Positions 57,186 to 64,000 of a stretch of 64,000 nt of DNA are shown here, piece after piece. Source of the DNA: Pseudomonadaceae bacterium SI-3 (GTDB lineage: Bacteria; Pseudomonadota; Gammaproteobacteria; Pseudomonadales; Pseudomonadaceae). The position numbers and the translations under genes were made by a program. The stretch covers positions 2,852,001-2,916,000 of the forward strand of contig CP026511.1 in NCBI GenBank assembly GCA_004010935.1. The letters run 5' to 3'. Each line of letters begins with the position of its first letter. Within the stretch, counting starts at the first letter, position 1. Below the pieces are notes generated by a model. The model saw only the letters and a list, made by a program, of their open reading frames with translations. It had not been told where the DNA came from and did not search any database.

Positions 57186-59093
57186 TTAAGCGGATAACTC
57201 AACCAGCAGCTTGTTGAGGCGCTGCACATAAGCTGCAGGGTCCTTCAAGCTGTCCCCTGCCGCCAGCGCAGCCTGATCGAAGAGGATGTGCGAAAGATCG
57301 GCGAAGCGGTCTTCATCCGGCTCGGCGTCGAGTTTTTCAATCAGCGGGTGTGCCGGGTTGATCTCGAAAATCGGCTTCGATTCCGGCACCTTCTGTCCGC
57401 TGGCCTCGAGGATCTGGCGCATCTGCAAGCCCAGGTCTTGCTCACCAATCGCCAGAATTGCCGGCGAATCAGTCAGACGGTGCGATACGCGCACTTCAGC
57501 AACCTCATCACCAAGCGCTGTCTTGAGGCGCTCTACCAGGCCTTCCTTTGCTTTGGCGATCTCTTCCTGAGCCTTCTTGTCCTCTTCGGAGTCCAGCTTG
57601 CCGAGGTCCAGATCACCGCGGGCGACATCAACGAACTGCTTGCCATCGAATTCGGTCAGGTAGCTCATCAGCCACTCGTCGATACGATCGGTCAGCAGCA
57701 ACACCTCGATACCCTTCTTGCGGAAGACTTCCAGATGCGGGCTGTTCTTGACCTGCGCATACGACTCGCCGGTGAGGTAGTAGACCTTGTCCTGCCCATC
57801 CTTGACGCGAGCTAGGTACTCAGCCAGCGACACGCTTTGCTCGCCGGAACCATCGTGGGTGGAAGCGAAACGCAGCAGACTGGCTATCTTCTCCTTGTTC
57901 GCGAAATCTTCCGCCGGGCCTTCTTTCAATACCTGACCGAACTGCTTCCAGAAGTTCTTGTAGTCCTCCGGCTTGTCCTTGGCCAGCTTGTCCAGCATGT
58001 CCAGCACGCGCTTGGTCAGTGCCGACTTCATCGAATCGATCACCGGATCCTTCTGCAGGATCTCGCGGGACACGTTCAACGATAGGTCGTTGGAATCGAC
58101 TACCCCTTTGATGAAGCGCAGGTACAACGGCAGGAACTCATCGGCCTGATCCATGATGAAGACCCGCTGGACATAGAGTTTCAGTCCTTTGGGTGCTTCT
58201 CGCTGATACAGGTCGAACGGCGCGCGGCCAGGAACGAACAACAACGACGTGTATTCGAGCTTGCCCTCAACTTTGTTATGACTCCAGGCCAACGGATTCT
58301 CGAAGTCGTGCCCGACGTGCTTATAGAACTCCTGGTATTCCTCGTCCTTCACCTCGGTGCGTGGACGGGTCCAGAGGGCGCTGGCTCGGTTGACGGTTTC
58401 CCACTCGGTCTCGGCCGGCTTGTCTTTCTCCTCACCATGAAACTCTTTCGGCAATTCGATCGGCAGCGCAATGTGGTCGGAGTATTTCTTGATGATGTTG
58501 CGAAGGCGCCAACCGTCGGCAAACTCTTCTTCGCCAGACTTGAGGTGCAGAACGATGCGAGTGCCACGTTCCGGCTTTTCGATGTTCGCAACCTCGAAAT
58601 CGCCCTCGCCTTTCGAGGACCAATACACGCCTTCTTCTGCAGACGTACCGGCGCGGCGGCTGAACACCTCAACCTGCTCCGCGACGATGAAGGCGGAATA
58701 GAAGCCCACGCCGAACTGACCGATCAGGTGTGAATCCTTCTTCTGGTCACCGGTCAGGTGCTTCATGAAATCAGCCGTACCCGATTTGGCGATAGTGCCC
58801 AGATGGGTGATGACGTCTTCACGGTTCATGCCGATGCCGTTGTCTTCGAGAGTGACGGTCTTGGCATCTTTATCGAAGCTGACACGAATCTTCAGATCGG
58901 CTCCACCCTCAAGCAGCTCAGGCTTGGCCAGCGCCTCGAAGCGAAGCTTGTCAGCAGCATCCGAGGCGTTGGAAATCAGCTCGCGAAGGAAGATCTCCTT
59001 ATTTGAATACAAGGAATGGATCATCAGGTGAAGCAGCTGCTTCACTTCGGTCTGGAAGCCCAGGGTTTCTTTGTTTTGAGTCTCCACACTCAT
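57186..59093 (-). CDS. htpG: HtpG, Hsp90-type molecular chaperone
   Basis: A 635-residue bacterial Hsp90. The GHKL ATPase domain (1-230) contains [31 protein letters not shown] and [14 protein letters not shown]. The middle and dimerisation domains follow to residue 635. Length is family-typical. A near-perfect sigma-32 promoter lies at 59151-59178, so it is expected to be heat-induced. Strong own terminator; monocistronic. Confidence 0.97.
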   Translation of the reverse strand: MSVETQNKETLGFQTEVKQLLHLMIHSLYSNKEIFLRELISNASDAADKLRFEALAKPELLEGGADLKIRVSFDKDAKTVTLEDNGIGMNREDVITHLGTIAKSGTADFMKHLTGDQKKDSHLIGQFGVGFYSAFIVAEQVEVFSRRAGTSAEEGVYWSSKGEGDFEVANIEKPERGTRIVLHLKSGEEEFADGWRLRNIIKKYSDHIALPIELPKEFHGEEKDKPAETEWETVNRASALWTRPRTEVKDEEYQEFYKHVGHDFENPLAWSHNKVEGKLEYTSLLFVPGRAPFDLYQREAPKGLKLYVQRVFIMDQADEFLPLYLRFIKGVVDSNDLSLNVSREILQKDPVIDSMKSALTKRVLDMLDKLAKDKPEDYKNFWKQFGQVLKEGPAEDFANKEKIASLLRFASTHDGSGEQSVSLAEYLARVKDGQDKVYYLTGESYAQVKNSPHLEVFRKKGIEVLLLTDRIDEWLMSYLTEFDGKQFVDVARGDLDLGKLDSEEDKKAQEEIAKAKEGLVERLKTALGDEVAEVRVSHRLTDSPAILAIGEQDLGLQMRQILEASGQKVPESKPIFEINPAHPLIEKLDAEPDEDRFADLSHILFDQAALAAGDSLKDPAAYVQRLNKLLVELSA

Positions 59094-59150
59094 CGTCTTG
59101 CAAACTCCACATCGTCAATGGCACGGACCGCGACTGCGGCGATGACAAGC

Positions 59151-59178
59151 AGATGGGGGCTTGGCGCTAAAATTCAAG
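59151..59178 (-). promoter_or_regulatory. Sigma-32 heat-shock promoter of htpG
   Basis: On the minus strand CTTGAA (59178-59173), a 14-bp spacer and CCCCATCT (59158-59151) match the sigma-32 consensus CTTGAA-N11-16-CCCCATNT exactly. The -10 lies 57 bp upstream of the htpG ATG. Confidence 0.9.
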
Positions 59179-59236
59179 TGCAATGCATGCCTGGGTGCCA
59201 TTGCAGACCTTGTACAGCGACTTCCTGCTAGGCCCA

Positions 59237-60484
59237 CTAAGGCTCGAGTAGCTCAAGCCGAACGATATCGTCGGGGCTGAGATTGAACACTGCCTCCCCC
59301 GGCCCTTTCAGCCGTTGCCTAATAGACAGGTTGCCGTCCCGATCAAGCCCTTTGAAGCGCCCTTCCGCAACACCACCGCGCTTGGTATGGGCGCGTATTT
59401 GCAGATGTTCGTAGCGTTCCGGATTGCGCAGCAACCGCGCCAGAGAGAACCGCTGGCGGCGATCGATTCGGGCCGAAGCGGCGCTATCGGGCAGTGGTGT
59501 TGCTTGGGTCGTAGCAACCTTTGGCTGGGTTTCGACTGTAGCCTTCAGCGGCGGATAGGTATCGTCGACGACCTCCCAGCCTTGGTCACCCTTGTGCATA
59601 TTGAGTTCGAAAAGACTCGGCGAACCTTCAACTTCGGCTTGCACCGAGAGGATCATGCTCGGCGCAGGGAAGGTAACAGCAGGCAGCGCCCCGATGGTCA
59701 CTGCCCGCGTCTCGAAGCGTCGCTGCAGATGATCCTTGGCCACATAAGCGAGTGTGTCAGCCGAGTCATGCGTCAGATCCACCTGGCCCGAACGATAACG
59801 CAGGTTGTCGGTGAACAGTTCGATGTGTCCACTGAGGCTCGTGTGGTAATGGGCCGGCAAGACCAGATGGAAGTCACCGGCCAGCTTGTTCGGCGGCACC
59901 GGCTGCAGATCCAGATGTAAGGTGTAGCCGCTTCGAACTCGGCGCGCCTCAGGTAGCTGTTGTTCTGGACGCATCCAGTTGATTTCTATCTCCGGGACAG
60001 CACCGGTGTCCTCGGGAAGCACATCGACCTGCACAGCTCCAGGCGGCTTTTCGCCAAGGCGAATGCTCACTTCCTGCTGGGCAAACAGCTGATCCCCATC
60101 ACGCAGTATGAGTACGCCATCCGTGAAGCTGCCAACCCTAGGCTCGAAGGGCCTGCCATCGAGCTGCCCGTGCAAGCGAAAACTCAGCTGCTGGTCCTGC
60201 TTCTCATCCGACTCGAGCCATTCAAGGCTCGTGATGGCTGCGATTCGCTCCGGATCGTGGTTAGCAAGCAACGTAAACCCAACTACAAGAGGGATAAAGC
60301 CCAAAGCGGACAGCCCCACCGCCTTCCGGGCGTTATTCCAGTGGCGCGCGATATAGAGCAGAGTCACCGGGGGTAGCAGACAGCCGACGCCCCACAACAA
60401 GCCCGTACCGAACGCCAGAACGATCAACCAGACCAGACCCGCTACAATCAGCAGTAGCCCACCCAGTATCAGCAACGCATCCAT
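59237..60484 (-). CDS. Unknown membrane protein with periplasmic-type middle domain and barrel-like C-terminus
   Basis: A 415-residue protein I do not recognise. Residues 3-75 contain three hydrophobic helices (about 4-25, 28-47, 57-73). A polar, beta-rich region of about 260 residues follows (80-340), probably outside the membrane, with a Pro/Thr-rich linker at 318-340. The last 65 residues (about 350-415) look like a small beta-barrel: a helix (LARLLRNPERY), then alternating strands with KGLDRDGNLSI and a terminal DDIVRLELLE, reminiscent of Sm-like or SH3-like folds. ATG start; it lies between htpG and a thioesterase pair on the same strand. Confidence 0.7.
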   Translation of the reverse strand: MDALLILGGLLLIVAGLVWLIVLAFGTGLLWGVGCLLPPVTLLYIARHWNNARKAVGLSALGFIPLVVGFTLLANHDPERIAAITSLEWLESDEKQDQQLSFRLHGQLDGRPFEPRVGSFTDGVLILRDGDQLFAQQEVSIRLGEKPPGAVQVDVLPEDTGAVPEIEINWMRPEQQLPEARRVRSGYTLHLDLQPVPPNKLAGDFHLVLPAHYHTSLSGHIELFTDNLRYRSGQVDLTHDSADTLAYVAKDHLQRRFETRAVTIGALPAVTFPAPSMILSVQAEVEGSPSLFELNMHKGDQGWEVVDDTYPPLKATVETQPKVATTQATPLPDSAASARIDRRQRFSLARLLRNPERYEHLQIRAHTKRGGVAEGRFKGLDRDGNLSIRQRLKGPGEAVFNLSPDDIVRLELLEP

Positions 60485-60527
60485 TCAACACCTTCGAGAC
60501 AACTACTAGTGGCACCGGCCAGGCCTA

Positions 60528-60974
60528 TCAGGGCTCGTTGACCTTGAAGTGGCAACGTGCAGTAGCGATCGGTTCGGCCTGATTGGTTTGCCAGGCCGTC
60601 ACGGCAACATTGGCCACACGGCGGCCCTGGCGCCAGACCTGGCAGGCGGCGAAGGTGTCACGATAGTGACCCGCTCGAAGATAATCTATCGAGAAGTCGA
60701 TGATTTTGGGCAAATGTGGCGCGCCCATGAACATCAGCAGATGGAGCATTGCCGCATGCTCCATGAAGCCAGCAATCACGCCGCCGTGGATGGCTGGAAG
60801 CGTAGGATTGCCGATATTGTCCTGGTTCTTTGGCAGCCGAAACACCATCTCATCGCCCAGCCGCAAGCACTCGATACCGATGAGCCTGGCGTACGGCACC
60901 ATGTTCAGAAGCACATCGTAATCATTGCTGGCGTGAGCCTCACGGACCAACGCGTCCAGGTCCGGAACACTCAT
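60528..60974 (-). CDS. PaaI-family hotdog thioesterase, second of a pair
   Basis: A 148-residue single-hotdog protein. The active-site segment LPAIHGGVIAGFMEHAAM contains HGG and the Glu position expected for the base. Its ATG overlaps the stop of the neighbouring PaaI-family gene by 4 bp. An acyl-CoA substrate is likely but not specified by the sequence. Confidence 0.87.
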   Translation of the reverse strand: MSVPDLDALVREAHASNDYDVLLNMVPYARLIGIECLRLGDEMVFRLPKNQDNIGNPTLPAIHGGVIAGFMEHAAMLHLLMFMGAPHLPKIIDFSIDYLRAGHYRDTFAACQVWRQGRRVANVAVTAWQTNQAEPIATARCHFKVNEP

Positions 60975-61429
60975 TGCGGTGCCTCCGGTGCTTTCATTAG
61001 GCTGTTCTTGCCCATGCGCATAAAAGCACCCACAACGTGTGCAATCGGTTCGTTGATATCACGCTGATAAGCGACTCCACGGGTGAAAATGACTGTCGGT
61101 GTTACGCGGTAGCACTCAGCAAAGCCAAACACATCATGATTTGGTTCGGCGGGATGCATGTAATCAATGCGTAGATCAAGCGTGGGACAGATCTCGAGCT
61201 CAGGCAGTGCGCACGCCGTGGAGATACCGCAAGTGGTGTCCATCAATGTCGTGATCGCCCCGCCGTGGACGCGTCCGGTCTCAGGATTGCTGACGATCTT
61301 TTCACTATAAGGAAGGCACAACGTGAGCCCCTTGGCGCTCGCATGCTCGACACGCATGCCCAGGACCTGACAGTGGCGTAACAGGGAAAGAAAGCGCTGG
61401 GTGCGCTCCAATATCAAACTATCGCTCAT
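60971..61429 (-). CDS. PaaI-family hotdog thioesterase, first of a pair
   Basis: A 152-residue single-hotdog protein with TGRVHGGAITTLMDTTCGISTA, where HGG and the Asp of LMDT form the PaaI-type active site (the partner has Glu at this place). The ATG at 61429 is chosen over an in-frame TTG 12 bp upstream. Translational coupling with the second thioesterase suggests related roles or a mixed oligomer (inference). Confidence 0.87.
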   Translation of the reverse strand: MSDSLILERTQRFLSLLRHCQVLGMRVEHASAKGLTLCLPYSEKIVSNPETGRVHGGAITTLMDTTCGISTACALPELEICPTLDLRIDYMHPAEPNHDVFGFAECYRVTPTVIFTRGVAYQRDINEPIAHVVGAFMRMGKNSLMKAPEAPQ

Positions 61430-61483
61430 GCGAACTCTCAAAAGTCCAAACCACAGAGTTTACCGGCTCTACTGGCTAGCCCC

Positions 61484-62209
61484 TCACTCCTTGGGCGGCT
61501 CGATAGGCAAGGTTGGCGTGAACACCATGACTTCAAGCACATCGGAATGAAACTCTCGGCGATACAAGACCAGTACCACCCCGGTCGTTACGGTCATGAA
61601 GAACCAGGGATGAATGAACCAGGATAAGGTGGCCATTCCGAAGTAATAAGCCCTCAGGCCGAAGTTGAACTGGTTTGCCGCCATCGAGATGACCCTTGCA
61701 GCCCGCTCGGCGAATGACTTGCGCTCAAGGTCATTCACATTGCGCTCACCCGCCATCGGCGCCGAGGCAATCAGCACAGCAGCGAAGTTGTACTGCCGCA
61801 TGCACCAGCTGAAAGTGAAAAACGCATAAACGAACACCACCGCCAACGCCAACAGCTTGATTTCCGAAAGCCCACGGCTGACCGGTTGTGCGAACGGCAG
61901 ATCCGCCAACAGCGAAACAGCACGTTCGGACGCGCCCAGCGCGGTCAGTATGCCAGCCAGGATGATCAAGGTGCTGGATGCGAAAAATGCCGCGTTGCGC
62001 TCCAGGTTGCCGATCACATTGGCATCGGCGATGCGGTTATCGCGCAGCAGCATGCGCCGCATCCAGTCCTGCCGATACAAATGCAGGACACTGGCGAGGC
62101 ATGCGGTGTCCCTGCCCCGCCAGCTTGCGTAGCGGGTGTAGCCGGCCCAGCACAGTACGAACCACGCGACAGCAACCAGATGAGGCAGCAAATGATTGGG
62201 AATGAGCAT
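61484..62209 (-). CDS. DUF599-domain membrane protein
   Basis: A 241-residue inner-membrane protein with four probable helices at about 8-28, 75-98, 118-143 and 190-220. Family sequences DWMRRMLLRDNRIADANVIGNLERNAAFFASSTLI and FFTFSWCMRQYNFAAVLIASAP are characteristic of DUF599. Function unknown. The ATG at 62209 is set where family homology begins; the open frame extends 58 codons further without similarity. Confidence 0.87.
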   Translation of the reverse strand: MLIPNHLLPHLVAVAWFVLCWAGYTRYASWRGRDTACLASVLHLYRQDWMRRMLLRDNRIADANVIGNLERNAAFFASSTLIILAGILTALGASERAVSLLADLPFAQPVSRGLSEIKLLALAVVFVYAFFTFSWCMRQYNFAAVLIASAPMAGERNVNDLERKSFAERAARVISMAANQFNFGLRAYYFGMATLSWFIHPWFFMTVTTGVVLVLYRREFHSDVLEVMVFTPTLPIEPPKE

Positions 62210-62292
62210 GTAGAACCCTCTGGACGCATGCGCCTGATTATAGCCAGCGAAACCGCTTGCTAGACGTCTCGAGAACCAATCGTGCGGCCGAG

Positions 62293-63612
62293 TCAACCGG
62301 CATCTGATGCGAGTCGGCGTTGACCAAGCAGCCGATCCACGGCGAACGCGATCGCCAGAGTCACCAGCACTGGAACCAGCCAACCCATGCTCTGCGCGGC
62401 CAAGGGGAGCCTGGTAAACAACACGGGAACCAGGTCGGTGAAGCCCGCTGCCGACATCCCATCGGCAACACCGAACACCAGCGTGACGGCCATTACCGGG
62501 ATGAACACCCGACTGGGCGAAACCCAGCAGCGATCCAGCAGACTCAATGCGACCAACATGATCGCCAGCGGGTAGAGCCCGACCAGCACGGGCACTGACA
62601 CACTGATCAGCTGGGTCAGGCCCTGATTGGCCACCAACAGGCTGAAAAGCGTGAATACCACGGCGACAGTGCGATAGCCGACGGGCATCAAGCCGCTGAA
62701 GAATTCGCCACAGGCGGTCGTCAAACCGACTGCGGTTGTCAGGCAGGCCAGCGTAATCACGACTGCAAGCAGCAGACTGCCCGTAGTACCAAAGGTGTGT
62801 TGCACGTAAGTCGTAAGGATCTGCACGCCGTTTTGCGCCTCACCGGCAATGCCCTGACTAGTTGCGCCCAGGTAGAACAGCGCGAGGTACACCAGCGACA
62901 GACCAAGCGCGGCTATGGCGCCAGCAATCATCGAGTAACGGGTCACCAGCGCCGGCTCGGATACGCCTCGATCACGGATGGCGGTCGCGATCACAATGCC
63001 GAATACCAGCGCGCCCAAGGTATCCATGGTCAGATAGCCTTCTAGAAATCCTTTCAGCAGGGGACCGTTACGGTAGCTCTCAGCTGTGGTCCCGATGTCG
63101 CCAGCCGGCGCGAACACCGCAGCGCCGCCCAGCACCAGCAACGCAGCCAGTAATACAGGCGTGATGAACTTGCCGACCCGGTTCACCAACTGACCTGGAT
63201 TTATCGCCAGGAACAATGTCGCCGAAAAAAACAGAACCGTATAAACGAAAAGGGGGATAGCTGCGTTGCCGGTAAAGGGCGCAACGCCCATTTCAAACGA
63301 CACCACTGCCGTCCGAGGCGTAGCGAACAGTGGACCAATGGCCAGGTACACCGCTACCGCCAGCAGCGTGCCGGCGCCACGCCCCAGCGGGGCGGTTAAG
63401 CGATCCATGCCGCCGCCGACCCGTGCCAGCGCGACCACAGTCAACAAAGGCAACCCGACGCCAGTCAACAGAAACCCCAGTGCTGCAAACCAGAGCGAGT
63501 GCCCTGCAGCCAGCCCGGCACTGGGTGGAAAGATAATATTGCCTGCGCCGAGAAACAGCGCGAACGTCATGAAGCCTAGGGCCAGCAGATCAAGGCCTTT
63601 CAGTCGAATCAT
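62293..63612 (-). CDS. braB: BraB/BrnQ, Na+-coupled branched-chain amino acid transporter
   Basis: A 439-residue LIVCS-family symporter with about 12 helices importing leucine, isoleucine and valine with sodium. The N-terminal FALFLGAGNIIFPPSAGLAAG is the family hallmark, and VGLTTACGEFFSGL follows later. In P. aeruginosa braB lies beside the sucCD end of the TCA cluster, as here with sucD, which supports BraB over other BrnQ paralogues. Confidence 0.93.
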   Translation of the reverse strand: MIRLKGLDLLALGFMTFALFLGAGNIIFPPSAGLAAGHSLWFAALGFLLTGVGLPLLTVVALARVGGGMDRLTAPLGRGAGTLLAVAVYLAIGPLFATPRTAVVSFEMGVAPFTGNAAIPLFVYTVLFFSATLFLAINPGQLVNRVGKFITPVLLAALLVLGGAAVFAPAGDIGTTAESYRNGPLLKGFLEGYLTMDTLGALVFGIVIATAIRDRGVSEPALVTRYSMIAGAIAALGLSLVYLALFYLGATSQGIAGEAQNGVQILTTYVQHTFGTTGSLLLAVVITLACLTTAVGLTTACGEFFSGLMPVGYRTVAVVFTLFSLLVANQGLTQLISVSVPVLVGLYPLAIMLVALSLLDRCWVSPSRVFIPVMAVTLVFGVADGMSAAGFTDLVPVLFTRLPLAAQSMGWLVPVLVTLAIAFAVDRLLGQRRLASDAG

Positions 63613-63836
63613 TGAACTATCCCACTACAGAAGGTTCTGGCACGACACGCACCAAGCGTGAACTCCCGGATACGGCTCATGCTGCGCCGCGCGAAAAAAG
63701 CACGCACCTTAATCGAAATGACTAGCGAGGGCGAGGAGTCGTACTCCCCAAAACGAGATGGTGCGAGAAGACGGACGCCGCTAGGCATATTCGCTCGGAC
63801 CAAGCCAGAACGCCGTTATCGTCCTGCAGAAACGAA

Positions 63837-63865
63837 GATGCCAGTCAGAGAAGCTGACTGGCATC
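63837..63865 (-). terminator. Strong hairpin downstream of sucD
   Basis: GATGCCAGTCAG-AGAAG-CTGACTGGCATC is a perfect 12-bp stem with a 5-nt loop, 20 bp after the sucD stop. On the minus strand it is followed by TTCGTTTCTG, U-rich but not a clean run, so it may terminate weakly or protect the 3' end of the TCA-operon mRNA. Confidence 0.75.
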
Positions 63866-63884
63866 GGGTGCCACTAGGTGGGGA

Positions 63885-64000
63885 TCAGGCCTGCTTGGCG
63901 TCCCAGCCAGTGACTTCCGCCAGCGCCTTGCCGATATCGGCGAGCGAACGAACAGTCTTCACGCCAGCGTCTTGCAGCGCAGCGAATTTCTCGTCCGCGG
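63885..64000 (-). CDS. sucD: SucD, succinyl-CoA synthetase alpha subunit (3' end only)
   Basis: The last 38 codons of a gene entering from the right edge. The translation includes [20 protein letters not shown] and ends [13 protein letters not shown], the C-terminus of SucD, which converts succinyl-CoA to succinate with ATP formation. The start and catalytic His are outside the window. The adjacency to braB matches P. aeruginosa. Confidence 0.92.
   Translation of the reverse strand, partial: ADEKFAALQDAGVKTVRSLADIGKALAEVTGWDAKQA

Overview
The window is a chromosomal stretch of a GC-rich gammaproteobacterium of the Pseudomonadaceae, most likely the Pseudomonas stutzeri (Stutzerimonas) group. 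The evidence is the cmaX-cfrX-cmpX block that precedes sigX in Pseudomonas, the lipoprotein OprI, a 4Fe-4S APS-type CysH, ThrH, BraB, the AcnD/PrpF route of propionate use, and a family I lipase with its foldase. Gene order follows several separate P. aeruginosa blocks joined together (from memory of that genome, not from a search). I see no prophage, insertion sequence, CRISPR array, tRNA or rRNA. The window is almost wholly core chromosome, with about 62 genes and few gaps above 300 bp.

Layout. 1-2782: envelope-stress/ion block cmpX, cfrX, cmaX and an RraA-like protein. 2999-6346: PEP synthase ppsA and its divergent regulator ppsR. 6459-13243: 2-methylcitrate operon (GntR regulator, prpB, prpC, acnD, prpF) with a perfect 18-bp operator palindrome upstream. 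13510-16564: three-gene set of a secreted retropepsin-like protease, a membrane protein with an inactive transglutaminase-like domain, and an ATP-grasp ligase. 16612-23233: pabB, thrH, cysH, cysB, a PanE-like reductase and DAHP synthase. 23274-29489: a GNAT protein, OprI facing its probable L,D-transpeptidase, then tesA divergent from the ybbA/ybbP-like ABC exporter. 29554-33784: greB, lipase lipA with foldase (behind a well-formed sigma-54 promoter), and an MltF-like lytic transglycosylase. 33959-41244: tatD, a chemoreceptor, a thioesterase, and the moxR-DUF58-tgpA operon. 41422-51002: flavin reductase, a lipoprotein, selU-selD, rssA, an AI-2E-family permease, a DUF4892 protein, two overlapping alpha/beta hydrolases, a hotdog thioesterase, sixA and a DUF4389 protein. 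51022-54206: gpsA divergent from fabA-fabB. 54329-64000: sstT, a secreted amidohydrolase, htpG with a sigma-32 promoter, an unknown membrane protein, two overlapping PaaI-like thioesterases, a DUF599 protein, braB, and the 3' end of sucD.

How the genes work together. Propionyl-CoA is turned into succinate and pyruvate by PrpC/AcnD/PrpF/PrpB, and PpsA next door returns pyruvate to PEP under PpsR control. CysB and CysH belong to sulfate assimilation. DAHP synthase and PabB bracket the chorismate and folate branch. FabA/FabB and GpsA stand at the junction of fatty-acid and phospholipid synthesis. SelD makes selenophosphate for SelU. The least understood unit is the protease/transglutaminase-like/ATP-grasp operon at 13510-16564. 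Other leads are the lipA sigma-54 region, a terminator placed just before cmaX, the shared ribosome-binding decamer between tesA and the ABC gene, and the unknown membrane protein at 59237-60484.
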